Assembly (NCBI RefSeq): GCF_016702655.1
Contig: NZ_JADJDO010000001.1
Coordinates: forward strand, 248,001-312,000
Reading direction: 5' to 3'
From: Ideonella sp.
Lineage (GTDB): Bacteria; Pseudomonadota; Gammaproteobacteria; Burkholderiales; Burkholderiaceae_C
Length of the DNA: 64,000 nt
Part shown: piece after piece, positions 1-10,270 of the stretch
Layout of the letters: each line of letters opens with the position of its first letter
How positions within the stretch are numbered: the first letter of the stretch is position 1
Made by a program: the position numbers and the translations under genes
The notes under the pieces: model-generated
Database searches by the model: none
What the model was told of the DNA's origin: nothing
What the model saw: the letters and a program-made list of their open reading frames with translations, nothing else

Positions 1-75
1 CCCGGGGTTTCCCGCTGCGGCGCCGCACGCGGTGCCGGCCGCGGGGCCCTCGGTTAGCATCGCGCCGACCCCATC

Positions 76-1324
76 ATGAACCTCCCCTACGAACTCCAGG
101 TCGGCTGGCGCTACACGCGATCGGGGCGCAGCGGGCGGCGCAACGGCTTCATCTCGTTCATCTCGGGCGTGTCGATGCTCGGCATCGCGCTTGGCGTGGC
201 GGCGCTGATCATCGTGCTGTCGGTGATGAACGGCTTCCAGAAGGAGGTGCGCGACCGCATGCTGAGCGTCGTCGCGCATGTCGAGATCTACGCCGCCGAC
301 GGCGCCGCGTTGCCCGACTGGCAGGCGACCGCGGCGCAGGCGCGGCGTGATCCGCAGGTCATCGGTGCGGCGCCCTTCGTCGCCGCGCAGGCGCTGATCG
401 CGCGCGGCGAAGACATGCGCGGCACGCTCGTGCGCGGCATCTCGCCCGCCGACGAGGCGAGCGTGACCGAGCTCGCGGCCAAGCTCGCGGGCAGCGCGCT
501 CGGGCAGCTCACCGCCGGAGGCTGGAACATCGCCGTCGGCACCGAGCTCGCGCGCGCGCTCGGTGCGCGCGTCGGCGACAAGGTGACGATCGTCGCCCCC
601 GGCGGCCAGCTCACGCCGGCCGGCGTCGTGCCGCGCCTGAAGCAGTTCACGCTGGTCGGCATCTTCGACACCGGGCACTACGAGTACGACAGCGCGCTCG
701 CGCTGATCCATGTCGACGATGCGGCGCGGCTGTTCCGCGTCGAGGGGCCGAGCGGGGTGCAACTGCGCCTTGCGGACCTGCACCAGGCCAACGCCGTGGC
801 GCGCCAGCTCGCGCGCGAGCTCGGCAGCAGCGTGATCGTGACCGACTGGACGCGCACCAACCGCAACTGGTTCGACGCGGTGCAGCTCGAAAAGCGCCTG
901 ATGTTCATCATCCTGACGCTGATCGTCGCCGTGGCCGCTTTCAACCTCGTCTCGACGCTCGTGATGACCGTCACCGACAAGCGCGCCGACATCGCGATCC
1001 TGCGCACGCTGGGCGCCAGCCCGCGCTCGGTGATGGCGATCTTCATGGTCCAGGGCGCGCTCGCGGGCGTGATCGGCACCTTGGCCGGCGTCGCGCTCGG
1101 CCTTGCGGTCGCGGTCAACATCGACGTCATCGTGCCCGCGATCGAGCGCGCGCTGCAGGTGAGCTTCCTGCCCGCGAGCGTCTACCTGATCAGCCGCATG
1201 CCGAGCGACCCGCAGAGCGCCGACATCGTGCCCATCGTCGCGATCTCGCTCGTGCTCGCCTTCCTCGCCACGCTCTACCCGAGCTGGCGTGCGAGCCGGG
1301 TGCAGCCGGCCGAGGCGCTCAGGT

Positions 1325-1332
<8 letters not shown>
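76..1332 (+). CDS. lolC: Lipoprotein-releasing ABC transporter permease, LolC/LolE family
   Basis: This 418-residue inner-membrane protein should form the permease half of the LolCDE machine that extracts outer-membrane lipoproteins from the inner membrane and hands them to LolA. A single hydrophobic segment lies near residues 27-50 (around GIALGVAALIIVLSVMNG). A large periplasmic domain follows, then three C-terminal membrane spans in the FtsX-type domain (from about residue 275). Length fits the family (about 400-415). The stop overlaps the start of lolD by 8 bases, so the two are translationally coupled. Only one permease gene is visible, so it may be a LolF-like homodimeric form; a second gene could lie upstream of the window. 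Confidence 0.93.
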
Positions 1333-2098
<766 letters not shown>

Positions 2099-2101
2099 AG
2101 G

Positions 2102-2305
2102 TTCTTTCTCGCTGATCGCGGGCAGTTTCCGGCGCTGTTGCTGCTTCGCCGCTACCTGAAGCTCGCTATCGAGATGAGCAGGGACCGGGGCATCATGGAC
2201 CTGCCGATCGACGCAGCGGGAGAACTGCCCTTCTCGCTGCGGGCCATTCCGAGACAGTTTCCACCACCTGGCCAGTTGCGACTTTGGGTCAGCGAGCTGG
2301 TCTGA
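2102..2305 (+). other. Orphan open frame, possible gene remnant
   Basis: The interval between lolD and the convergent DUF1992 gene (2099-2449) holds no complete gene. One frame stays open from just after the lolD stop to a TGA at 2303-2305, about 67 codons. It reads as credible protein (for example LLLLRRYLKLAIEM, then DLPIDAAGELPFSLR). It is in the same frame as lolD. I see no good start codon with a ribosome site. It may be the tail of a degraded gene. I do not recognise the family. Confidence 0.3.
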
Positions 2306-2449
2306 CCTGCTCACGTTGGCTCGGGGCTGCGAAGCCGGTGGAGCGGGATCAAGTTGGCGCGCGCTCTGCGGCGTTCATGCCCAGGGCCGGAGAGCCTTGA
2401 GCATGAACGGTGTCGCCCGTCCGTCGGCCTCGGCCCTGGCCTGCGCAGC

Positions 2450-2830
2450 CTACAAGCGATCCCGCGCACGCCGGTTCTCGCGCCGCAACGCGTCGCGGCG
2501 CAGATCGATCGCCAATTGCATTGCCGCGATGCGCCCGCGCAGGCTGCGCTCGCGTACCGCGTCGCCGACGGCAGCCTTGAGTTCGCTGCGCAAGCCTGCG
2601 AGCGCCCGCAACATCTCGACCTCGGGCGGAACGATGCCGGCGTCCTTCAGGATCTTGAAGCCCATGCGCAGTTCGGGCGGGGTCTGTTCGTAGCCGTCGC
2701 CGAAGTCGAGCGGCTTGCCCCAGCTCGGCGCGGCTTCGAGTTCGCCCCTCGCCTCGCTCGCGCGCAGCGCGCGGCCGATGTGGTCGTCGAGCAATTGCAG
2801 TCGCTGCAGGCGCTTGTCCTCGTGCGTCAT
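2450..2830 (-). CDS. DUF1992 (DnaJ-homologue subfamily C28-like) protein
   Basis: This small soluble protein of 126 residues begins MTHEDKRLQRLQLLDDHIG. It contains the conserved DUF1992 pattern: LDDHIGRAL near the start, the GKPLDFGDGYEQTPPELRMG-like segment around residues 37-57, and FKILKDAGIVPPEVE after it. The charged helical C-terminus is usual for the family. The ATG at 2830 is preceded by a strong GGGAGAA ribosome site, which rules out the longer upstream reading. Function is not established; family members are linked by homology to the J-protein C28. It is a monocistronic gene convergent with lolD. Confidence 0.82.
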   Translation of the reverse strand: MTHEDKRLQRLQLLDDHIGRALRASEARGELEAAPSWGKPLDFGDGYEQTPPELRMGFKILKDAGIVPPEVEMLRALAGLRSELKAAVGDAVRERSLRGRIAAMQLAIDLRRDALRRENRRARDRL

Positions 2831-3082
2831 GCGTTCTCCCTGACAGCCGCAAGAATAGGCTCGGGCACGCACCCCTGTCCAGCGCGCGGCGACGAGCACC
2901 CTGAACCGAAACCCCCGCGCTCGCCTTGACGCGCTGCCACCGGTTGCCGAGGCTGCAGTTGGGCGTGCCGGTCGGGCCGGACTGAGAACGGGCTGCAACG
3001 GCGGCAACGCACCTGCGCCAATGCCTCAGAATATCAAGTCGGAAAGGCAGGCGGCCGGCTTGCCCAATCGCAGATCATCGCA

Positions 3083-3376
3083 ATGAATCGATCTTCCATC
3101 CTGGACCTGCTGCACGAGCGTCGCCACGAGATGGCCGTGCGATTCGGCGCTCGGCAACTGGGGCTGTTCGGCTCTGCGGCCCGGGATGAAATGGGACCCG
3201 ACAGCGATGTCGATGTGCTGGTGGAGTTCGACGGCCCGGCTACCTACGACAGCTACTTCGGGCTCAAGGATTACCTCGAGCGTCTGCTCGACAAGCCAGT
3301 CGACCTGGTGACCAGCAGGGGCCTCAAACCGCGCGCGCGGCAGCAAGTCGAGCTGGATCTGATCCATGTCGCGTAG
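3083..3376 (+). CDS. mntA: MntA-type nucleotidyltransferase antitoxin
   Basis: This minimal nucleotidyltransferase of 97 residues has the polymerase-beta signature: G30-S31 followed by D42-x-D44 (GSAARDEMGPDSDVDV), with a third acidic strand around PVDLV. In characterised pairs of this family the enzyme AMPylates a tyrosine of the partner HEPN toxin and so neutralises it. The stop overlaps the start of the following HEPN gene by 11 bases, the standard antitoxin-first layout. All catalytic residues I expect are present, so the module looks intact. Confidence 0.88.
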   Translation: MNRSSILDLLHERRHEMAVRFGARQLGLFGSAARDEMGPDSDVDVLVEFDGPATYDSYFGLKDYLERLLDKPVDLVTSRGLKPRARQQVELDLIHVA

Positions 3377-3737
3377 CTGGCTCCTGTACCTGGACGACAT
3401 GATCGCCAGTGCGGAGAAGATAGGCCGCCTGACTTCGAAGCGTGGCCTCGAACAGTTCGTCGCCGACGAGGCCGTGTTCGACGCGGTGCTGTTCAACCTT
3501 CAGGTCATCGGCGAGTCGGTAAAGAACCTGCCCAACGACGCCACGGCCTCATTGTCCGAACCGCATCGCTCGGCACCAGCGCGGCTTCGTGACCTGATCG
3601 CGCATCGCTACTTCGCGCTCGACCCCGAGATCATCTGGGAAGTGGCCAACACGCATGTGCCGGCTCTGCTGGGCGAGGCCCTTGCCTTGCGCCATCGCGT
3701 GGAAGGACGAGCTCCCGAGAGCGGCAAGGCAGGTTAG
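3366..3737 (+). CDS. hepT: HEPN-domain toxin, HepT-like
   Basis: This all-helical HEPN ribonuclease-type toxin of 123 residues is paired with the upstream nucleotidyltransferase. The catalytic Rx4HxY motif is intact at R75, H80 and Y82 (RDLIAHRY). That tyrosine is the one modified by MntA in studied homologues. It overlaps the antitoxin by 11 bases and must be co-transcribed with it. The next gene, tatD, starts 25 bases downstream and may be read from the same transcript. The biological target (mRNA or tRNA) cannot be inferred from sequence. Confidence 0.87.
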   Translation: MSRSWLLYLDDMIASAEKIGRLTSKRGLEQFVADEAVFDAVLFNLQVIGESVKNLPNDATASLSEPHRSAPARLRDLIAHRYFALDPEIIWEVANTHVPALLGEALALRHRVEGRAPESGKAG

Positions 3738-3762
3738 CGACAGCAGCGTCGGACGCCTGGCA

Positions 3763-4587
3763 ATGGACTGGATCGACACCCACTGCCACCTCGACGCACC
3801 GGAATTCGACACCGACCGCGCCGCGGTGATCGCGCGCGCCGCGGCGGCAGGCGTGACGCGGCTCGTGCTGCCTGCGGTGGAGGTCGCCAATTTCGACGCG
3901 GTGCGCGACCTCGCCCGCACCCAGCGATTCGGCTATGCGCTCGGCATCCATCCGCTGTTTGTCGATAACGCCGCCGAGGCCGACCTCGAGCGCCTGCGCG
4001 ACGCGCTTGCGGCGCTGCGCGACGACTCGCGGCTCGTCGCGGTGGGGGAGATCGGGCTCGACCACTTCGTTCCCGGCCTCGATCGCGGGCGCCAGGCGCG
4101 CTTCTACGCCGCGCAACTCGCCCTGGCGCGTGAGTTCGATCTGCCGGTGATCCTGCACGTGCGGCGCTCGGCCGACGATCTGCTCAAGCACCTGCGCCGC
4201 GCGCCGGTGGCGGGCGGCATCGCGCATGCCTTCAACGGCAGCGAGCAGCAGGCGCTGGCCTTCGTCGGCCTCGGGTTCAAGCTCGGCTTCGGCGGCGCGC
4301 TGACTTTCGAGCGCGCGCTGCAGATCCGGCGCCTCGCGCAGACGCTGCCGGCCGATGCGATCGTGCTCGAGACCGACGCGCCCGACATCCCGCCGCAATG
4401 GCTGTACCGCAGCGCCGAGAAGAGGGCTCAGGGCGAGCCCCCGGCGCGCAACGAGCCGGCCGAGCTGCCGCGCATCGCTGCCGTGCTCGCAGGCCTGCGC
4501 GGCTGGACGCTGGCCGAGACGGCGGCGATCACGAGCGCCAATGCCGAGGCTGCGCTGCCGCGGCTCGCGGGTGCGTTCGGACGGTGA
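3763..4587 (+). CDS. tatD: TatD-family metal-dependent hydrolase / DNase
   Basis: This TIM-barrel metallohydrolase of 274 residues begins MDWIDTHCHLDAPEF. The HxH metal pair (H6, H8), the GEIGLDHF motif with its catalytic glutamate, the ILHVRR histidine, GGIAHAFNG and the late ETDAPDIPP aspartate are all visible. Family members are 3'-5' exonucleases involved in DNA repair or fragmentation. The ATG at 3763 was chosen because upstream in-frame sequence overlaps hepT in another frame. The stop overlaps the GTG of the following DNA glycosylase gene, suggesting a small DNA-repair operon. Confidence 0.9.
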   Translation: MDWIDTHCHLDAPEFDTDRAAVIARAAAAGVTRLVLPAVEVANFDAVRDLARTQRFGYALGIHPLFVDNAAEADLERLRDALAALRDDSRLVAVGEIGLDHFVPGLDRGRQARFYAAQLALAREFDLPVILHVRRSADDLLKHLRRAPVAGGIAHAFNGSEQQALAFVGLGFKLGFGGALTFERALQIRRLAQTLPADAIVLETDAPDIPPQWLYRSAEKRAQGEPPARNEPAELPRIAAVLAGLRGWTLAETAAITSANAEAALPRLAGAFGR

Positions 4588-5093
4588 GCGCGGCGCGCCT
4601 CATCGGCCTGCCGCCAGTGCTGTCGCCGCACACGCGGCTCGTCGTGCTGGGCAGCTTTCCCGGCGCGGCGTCGCTCGCGGCGCGGCAGTACTACGCGCAC
4701 CCGCGCAACCAGTTCTGGCCGCTGCTCGCGGTGCTGTGGGGCATCGACCTCGTCGCGATGCCCTATCGGCAGCGGCTGGCTGCACTGCGCGAGCGCGGCC
4801 TCGGGCTTTGGGACGTCTATGCGAGCTGCCGCCGCGAAGGCAGTCTCGACAGCGCGATCGAGGAACCCGAGCGCAACGATCTCGCCCGGATCCTGCGGCG
4901 CGCGCCGCTGCTCGAGGCGATCGCGCACAACGGCGGCGAGTCGGCACGCGCGATGCGCATCACCGCCGCGCTCGGCGTGCCGGTGCACCGCCTGCCGTCG
5001 ACGAGCCCGGCCAACGCGAGCTGGTCGTTCGAGCGCAAGGTCGAGGCGTGGCGAGCTGTGTTCGCGGCACATGGGCTCGCCATCAAGCGGTAA
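4584..5093 (+). CDS. DNA-deoxyinosine / mismatch uracil-type DNA glycosylase
   Basis: This single-domain uracil-DNA-glycosylase-superfamily protein of 169 residues has the opening LVVLGSFPGAASLAARQYYA, the strand segment HPRNQFWPLL that precedes the active-site loop, and the late PSTSPANAS motif. That pattern is typical of the hypoxanthine-DNA glycosylase branch close to Mug. It should excise deaminated bases in the cytoplasm. The start is a GTG at 4584 embedded in the tatD stop (GTGA overlap), which implies translational coupling. The exact substrate (hypoxanthine versus uracil) is inference from the family. Confidence 0.83.
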   Translation: MSAARLIGLPPVLSPHTRLVVLGSFPGAASLAARQYYAHPRNQFWPLLAVLWGIDLVAMPYRQRLAALRERGLGLWDVYASCRREGSLDSAIEEPERNDLARILRRAPLLEAIAHNGGESARAMRITAALGVPVHRLPSTSPANASWSFERKVEAWRAVFAAHGLAIKR

Positions 5094-5229
5094 CCATCCG
5101 CGCCATTGCCGGGGGACGGCAGTCACATCACCTGCGGTCACGGGCGCGTTGCCGGCATTCGGATCGCTCCAGTTGCGACAGGCCGGCCCTCTCGGGTTTT
5201 CCCCCAGCCGCATCGCGATCTTTCGCGTA

Positions 5230-5258
5230 GACAATCTGTTTGTCAATATTTACTGACA
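5230..5258 (+). promoter_or_regulatory. Candidate operator, two overlapping palindromes
   Basis: Upstream of the amidohydrolase start the DNA turns AT-rich and holds GACAA-TCTGT-TTGTC (5230-5244), overlapping TGTCA-ATATTTAC-TGACA (5241-5258). It ends 13 bases before the ATG at 5272, with a GGAG ribosome site between. The obvious candidate ligand is the TetR-type regulator encoded right after the amidohydrolase. The remaining spacer (5094-5229) shows nothing else. Confidence 0.5.
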
Positions 5259-5271
5259 TTTTGGAGTTGAA

Positions 5272-7197
5272 ATGAGCGCAAACACAAGACGATCGATCCT
5301 CGGCTGGCTCGCCGCCATTGCGAGCGCAGCCACGCTGGCCGGGCTCGTGAGCTGCGGCGACGGCGTTGCGTCGAGCCCGGCGACGCTGGTGCTGCGCGGC
5401 GGCAAGGTGCTGACGATGGACGCCGACCGCAGCGTCGCGACCGCCGTAGCCGTCTATGGCAACCGCATCGTCGCGGTCGGCAACGACGCGGCGGTCGCGT
5501 CCTACATCGGTCCCGACACCAAGGTCGTCGAGCTCGCCGGGCGCACCTTGCTGCCGGGCTTCATCGACGCCCACATCCACCCGGTGCTCGGCGCCGAGCG
5601 CCTGGGCCAGTGCAGCATGGACGGCGAGACGCTGACGATCGAAGAGATCCTGCCGCGCATCCAGGCCTGCGTGGACGCCGAGACGAACCCGGCGCCCGAC
5701 AAGTGGATCCAGGTCGTGAACGTCAACCCGGCCAACTTCGTCGCCACCGCCGACGACCTCGACACGATCAGCACCACGCGGCCGATCCTGATGAGCGGCA
5801 TCGACGGCCACACGGCGTGGGTCAACCACAAGGCGCTGCAGCTCGCCGGCATCACCAAGGCGACGCCCGACCCCGACGGCGGCCAGATCGAGCGCGACGC
5901 GAACGGCGAGCCGACCGGCTTCCTGAAGGATGCGGCGCAGGGGCTGGTCGCGGCCGTCGTTCCGCCGCTGTCGCTTGCCGAGAAGATGGCGCTGACGCAG
6001 CAGGCGCTGGACCTCGCACGCGCGCGCGGCATCACGACGGTGCAGGACGCGTGGGCGTCGGAAGCGGAGATGGAGGTCTACGCGGCACTTGCCGATGCCG
6101 GCAAGCTCAAGATGCGCGTGCGCGCGACGCTCGCCTCGGAGATCGTCGACGACGAGGCCGAATACGAGCGCCTGATCGACCTGCGCGCTCGCTTCGCGAA
6201 TCACCCGTTGATCCGCGCCAACGCGGTCAAGCTGTTCTCCGACGGCGTGATCGAGTACCCGACGCAGACCGCGGCGATGATCACCCCCTACCTGGACGGC
6301 AAGGGCAACGAGACCGCGAACTACGGCGAGCGCTACTTCGAGCAGGACATCCTGAACGCCTACGTCGCGCGGCTGGACGCCGAAGGCTTCACGGTGCACA
6401 CGCACTCGATCGGCGACTTCACCACGCGTGCCGTGCTCGACGCGCACCAGGCCGCGCGCGAGCAGAACGGCGAGACCGACAACCGGCACCAGATCTCGCA
6501 CCTGCAGGTCGTCGATCCGGCCGACTTCGCACGCTTTGCCGAGCTCGGCGTGATCGCCAACATGCAGCTCTTCTGGGCCCTGCCCGACGTCTACACGATC
6601 GACGCCGTGCAGCCCTACCTGCAGCCCGCGCGCCACAGGCTGATGTATCCGGCGGGCAGCTTGGTGCGCGCGGGCGCGCTGCTGGCCGGCGGCAGCGACT
6701 GGCCGGTGGACGTGTTCCCCTGGGACCCGATGCCCAACACGCCGCTCGCCGCCGCCTTCATGGGCATCACGCGCACCAATCCGATCCCCGACGATCCGCT
6801 GTACGGCCAGGTGCTCAACGCCGGCGAAGCGGTGACGCTGGACGACATGCTCGCCGCCTACACGATCAACGCGGCCTACGCGACCCGGATGGAGGCCAAG
6901 CACGGTTCGATCGAGGTCGGCAAGATCGCCGACTTCGCAGTGATCGACCTGGATCTCGAGACGATCGCGCCCGAGGACCTGCTCTATGCCTCGGTGCAGA
7001 TGACGGTGCTCGACGGCGAGGTGGTCTACGACGCGCCTGCCGTGCTGGCCGCTCCCGCAACCAGCCTGCGCAGCGTGAGCGCGCTCGCTGCCAACGGCCG
7101 CAGCAGGGCGACCCGGCGCAACCACGACTTCTGTGCCCAGATCGCGCAGGCAGCCCATGCAACGCACACGCCGAGAGCACCGACCACGCACCGTTGA
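5272..7197 (+). CDS. Lipoprotein amidohydrolase, YtcJ-like amidohydrolase-3 family
   Basis: This metal-dependent hydrolase of 641 residues carries an N-terminal lipoprotein signal: a hydrophobic stretch at residues 10-26 and lipobox LVSC with the acylated cysteine at 28. The mature enzyme should therefore be membrane-anchored outside the cytoplasm. Metal ligands are visible as HIH (101-103), a histidine in HTHSIGDF, a histidine in HQISHLQV and the aspartate of GGSDWPVD. Relatives hydrolyse cyclic or amide bonds of varied substrates, so the substrate is unknown. The C-terminal 25 residues (rich in R, H and T) extend past the usual end of the domain. The ribosome site GGAG fits the ATG at 5272. 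Likely controlled by the downstream TetR gene. Confidence 0.87.
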   Translation: MSANTRRSILGWLAAIASAATLAGLVSCGDGVASSPATLVLRGGKVLTMDADRSVATAVAVYGNRIVAVGNDAAVASYIGPDTKVVELAGRTLLPGFIDAHIHPVLGAERLGQCSMDGETLTIEEILPRIQACVDAETNPAPDKWIQVVNVNPANFVATADDLDTISTTRPILMSGIDGHTAWVNHKALQLAGITKATPDPDGGQIERDANGEPTGFLKDAAQGLVAAVVPPLSLAEKMALTQQALDLARARGITTVQDAWASEAEMEVYAALADAGKLKMRVRATLASEIVDDEAEYERLIDLRARFANHPLIRANAVKLFSDGVIEYPTQTAAMITPYLDGKGNETANYGERYFEQDILNAYVARLDAEGFTVHTHSIGDFTTRAVLDAHQAAREQNGETDNRHQISHLQVVDPADFARFAELGVIANMQLFWALPDVYTIDAVQPYLQPARHRLMYPAGSLVRAGALLAGGSDWPVDVFPWDPMPNTPLAAAFMGITRTNPIPDDPLYGQVLNAGEAVTLDDMLAAYTINAAYATRMEAKHGSIEVGKIADFAVIDLDLETIAPEDLLYASVQMTVLDGEVVYDAPAVLAAPATSLRSVSALAANGRSRATRRNHDFCAQIAQAAHATHTPRAPTTHR

Positions 7198-7210
7198 CAA
7201 TACGGCGCCG

Positions 7211-7861
7211 ATGCCCGCCGCCGCTCCCACCGAGACCTTCTACCGCAAGCTCCCGCGCCAGGCACGTTCGCGCGAGCGCGTGGCGCGCATCCTGCAGGCC
7301 ACGCGCACGCTGCTCGAGCGCGACGGCCTGCAGCGCCTGACGACCAACCATATCGCGCGCGCAGCCGGCGTCGACATCGCGTCGCTGTACCAGTACTTCT
7401 CGGGCAAGGAGGCGATCCTCTACACCCTCGCCGAACGCTGGGTGCAGGACGTGCAGGCGGTCTACGCGCGCCATCAGGCCTTGATCCGGGCCGGGCAGCC
7501 GCTCGTGGTCTCGCTGCGCAAGATTCTCGCCGAGCTCGAGGGCATGCCCGACAACGACTGGAACTGGCGCCACCTCGCCGGGCCGATGAGCATCGTGCCG
7601 GTGCTGATCGACCTCGAAAGCGCGCACGAGGGCGTGACGACCGCTTTCTGGTCCGCGGTGCTGCGCTGGTACGGTGCGCAGGGCGACGACGACCGGCTGC
7701 TCGCGCTGGCGCGCATGTTCTACGTGCAGATCGACTCGGCGCTCACGCTCGCCGCGCGCGTGCCGCCGGCGCAGGCGGCGTGGATACGGCGCTGGCAGAA
7801 GCGCCAGAGCGTCGCGCTGCTGCGCGAGGGCCTGCCCAGGCAGCCCCGGGCGGCCCGCTGA
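7211..7861 (+). CDS. TetR-family transcriptional regulator
   Basis: This 216-residue regulator has a clear TetR N-terminal helix-turn-helix (residues about 22-66): RSRERVARILQATRTLL, then LTTNHIARAAGVDIASLYQYF and SGKEAIL. The C-terminal ligand domain is helical and unremarkable. It starts 13 bases after the amidohydrolase stop and is probably in the same operon. That makes the palindromes at 5230-5258 a plausible autoregulated site. An upstream in-frame ATG (7157) is possible but lies inside the amidohydrolase gene. The stop overlaps the start of the next gene by one base. Confidence 0.9.
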   Translation: MPAAAPTETFYRKLPRQARSRERVARILQATRTLLERDGLQRLTTNHIARAAGVDIASLYQYFSGKEAILYTLAERWVQDVQAVYARHQALIRAGQPLVVSLRKILAELEGMPDNDWNWRHLAGPMSIVPVLIDLESAHEGVTTAFWSAVLRWYGAQGDDDRLLALARMFYVQIDSALTLAARVPPAQAAWIRRWQKRQSVALLREGLPRQPRAAR

Positions 7862-8639
7862 TGGCCCACACACCGCCCCCCGACTGCGAGCCGGCGACGA
7901 TCTCGGAACACGAGGGCGTGCGCTACCTGCACCTGGGCACGCCCTGGGTCCAGGGTGCGATGCGCATCGCCAGGCCGCAGGCGGTCGAGCTCGAGTACGT
8001 GCAGCGCATGCTGGCCTGGATGCTGTGGCGGCCCGCGGCAGATCTCGCGCGCGGCCATGCGGTACAGCTCGGCCTCGGAGCGGCGACGCTGACGCGCTTT
8101 TGCCACCAACGGCTGCGCATGGAGCGCACGACGGCGGTCGAGATCAACCTGTCGGTGATCGCTGCCTGCAGGCAGTGGTTCCGCCTCCCGGCCGACGGCG
8201 CGCGCCTGACTGTCATCGCCGCCGATGCCGCGCAATGGATCGCCGACCCGCAGCGCGCGCAGACGGTGCACGCGCTGCAGGTCGACCTCTACGACCACGA
8301 TGCCGCGGCGCCGGTGCTCGACGACGAGGCCTTCTACCGCGCCTGCCGCGCGCTGCTGGTCGAGGGCGAAGGCACGATGAGCGTCAACCTGTTCGGCCGC
8401 GCGGCGAGCTTTGCGGCGAGCGTCGCGCGCATCGCGGCAGCGTTCGGCGCCGACCGTGTCTGGAACCTGCGCCCCACGCGCGAGGGCAACACGGTCGTCA
8501 TCGCGACGCGCGCTGCGTCGCGTTGCCCGGCCATGAAGAGCTGGCCGCGCGTGCCGATAACATCGAGGCCCGGTTCGGATTGCCAGCGCGCAAGTGGTTG
8601 CGCATGATTCGCGTGCCGGTGGCGGCGCCGGGCCGCTGA
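7861..8639 (+). CDS. Spermidine-synthase-like methyltransferase-fold protein (C-terminal frameshift)
   Basis: The protein resembles the polyamine-synthase fold: VQLGLGAATLTRF is the nucleotide-binding loop, VEINLSVI the acidic end of strand 2, and HALQVDLYDHD the third motif. The ATG at 7861 shares a base with the tetR stop. The reading frame ends at 8607 with a non-homologous tail, whereas a second frame from about 8520 gives a sensible ending (HEELAARADNIEARFGLPA...KWLRMI) to the TGA at 8639. A one-base loss near 8510-8525 explains this. Whether it makes spermidine or is one of the many uncharacterised homologues is unknown. Confidence 0.72.
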
Positions 8640-8661
8640 GCGCAGGCAGCGCGGGATCGAG

Positions 8662-10270
8662 ATGTACGAAACCTTCTTCGGCCTGCAGCGCGAACCGTTC
8701 TCGATTGCGCCCGATCCGCAGTTCCTGTTCCTCGGCGAGCGTCACCGCGAGGCGCTCGCCCTGCTCTCCTACGGCCCGGCGCGCGGCGCGAGCTTCGTGC
8801 TGCTGACGGGCGCGGTCGGCGCCGGCAAGACGACCGTCTGGCGGCGCTTTCTCGAGGGTCTGCCGTCCAACGTCGACGTCGCCAACGTCTTCAACCCCAA
8901 GCTCGGCGTCGACGCGCTGCTGCGCCGCGTTTTCGAGGACCTGCAAATCGAGCTGCCGGCCGGCGAGACCGGCGTCGACCTGATCGACGCACTGCACGGC
9001 CACCTGCTGCTTGCCGGCGCGCGGCCGGCGGCTGCTGATCGTGATCGACGAAGCCCAGGCGCTCGCGCCCGAGGTGCTCGAGCAGCTGCGCCTGTTGACC
9101 AACCTCGACGTGAGCGGCCGCCTGCTGCAGGTGATGCTGATCGCCCAGCCCGAGATGCGGCAACTGCTCGAGCGGCCCGAGCTCGAACCGCTGGCGCAGC
9201 GCATCGTCGCGCGATACCACCTCGAAGCGCTGTCCGAGCGCGAGTCTGCGGCCTACATCGCGCATCGCCTGCGCGTGGCCGGCATGACCGGGTCGATACC
9301 ATTCGACGGCGAGGCGCTCGCGCTCGTCCACCGCGCGAGCCGCGGCATCCCGCGGCGTATCAACGCGCTCTGCGACCGCGCGCTGGCGATCGCCGAGCGC
9401 GACGGCACGCGCCGCGTCGGGAGCGACATCGTCGCACGCGCGGCGGCGCAGACCTTCGGTGATGCGCCCCGCCGGCGCGAGCCACGCCGGCGGGGGCGGC
9501 CACGGCGAGAACGGCGGCCCGAATGGGCATGTTCGCTCTCGCCGTCGGCGCCGGCATCGTGTTCGCCGCCGGAAGTTGGCTGCTGCCGCGCATGGGCGGC
9601 GCGCCCGCGGTGTCGCCGGCGGCGCCCGCAGACCCGGCAGCGTTGGCAAGCGCTGCGTCCGCCAGCGCCACACCCTCGCGCCCCGGAGCGCAGCGGGCGG
9701 CAGGTCCCGGCGGCATCGAGGCGATTGTCCCGTCGACCACGGACGCGGACGATGCGCTGCACGCACTCGCGCACCGCTGGGGCTGGGACCCAGCGGCTGC
9801 CTCGGACCTCTGCGCCGCAGCGCCGCAGCAGGGCCTGGCCTGCTACCGCGCGCGCGGCGGCATGGCAACCCTGCGTCAGCTCGACCGGCCTGCCGTGCTG
9901 CACCTCGTCGACGCCCGGGGCCGCCCGGCCTACGCCGTGCTAGTCGCGCTGCGCAGCGACGTGGCCACGCTCGCTGAGGCCGGCGCGCAACGCGAGCTCG
10001 CGATCGCCGATCTGGCGCCGGCCTGGCGCGGTGAGTTCACGACCCTGTGGCGAACGCCGCCGGGCTGGTGCGACGGCGCCTCGGGCACCGATGCGGCCTG
10101 GCTCGCGCCGCTCCAGCTCGCCGGCCGGGCGGGGGGCGGCGGCGGCCTCGCCGCAGCAGCGATTGCTCGCCTTCCAGGCCGCGCAAGGCCTCACGCCCGA
10201 CGGCATCGCGGGGCCGCTGACGCTGATGCGCCTGATCCGGGCCGGTGGCGTGGACGAGCCGCGGCTGTGA
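8662..10270 (+). CDS. ExeA/GspA-like AAA ATPase with peptidoglycan-binding tail (three frameshifts)
   Basis: The pieces together read as a GspA/ExeA protein. An AAA domain starts MYETFFGLQREPFSIAPDP, with Walker A GAVGAGKTT and, after a shift near 9020, Walker B LLIVIDEAQAL and the sensor segment RASRGIPRRINALCDRAL. After another shift near 9500 a membrane span (MFALAVGAGIVFAAGSWLL) and a periplasmic region follow. After a third shift in a G/C-rich run near 10130 comes a peptidoglycan-binding repeat (LLAFQAAQGLTPDGIAG). ExeA helps secretins cross the wall in type II secretion. The order of intact domains suggests indel errors in an otherwise complete gene. Confidence 0.75.

Noticed and set aside
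1289..1324. Upstream ATG for lolD inside lolC
   Set aside because: Residues from 1289 overlap lolC coding sequence and look like an out-of-frame lolC translation. The ATG at 1325 overlaps the lolC stop in the usual coupled way.
5128..7230. Minus-strand open frame of 700 codons
   Set aside because: It is the exact antisense of the amidohydrolase gene, with no recognisable domain and no ribosome site.
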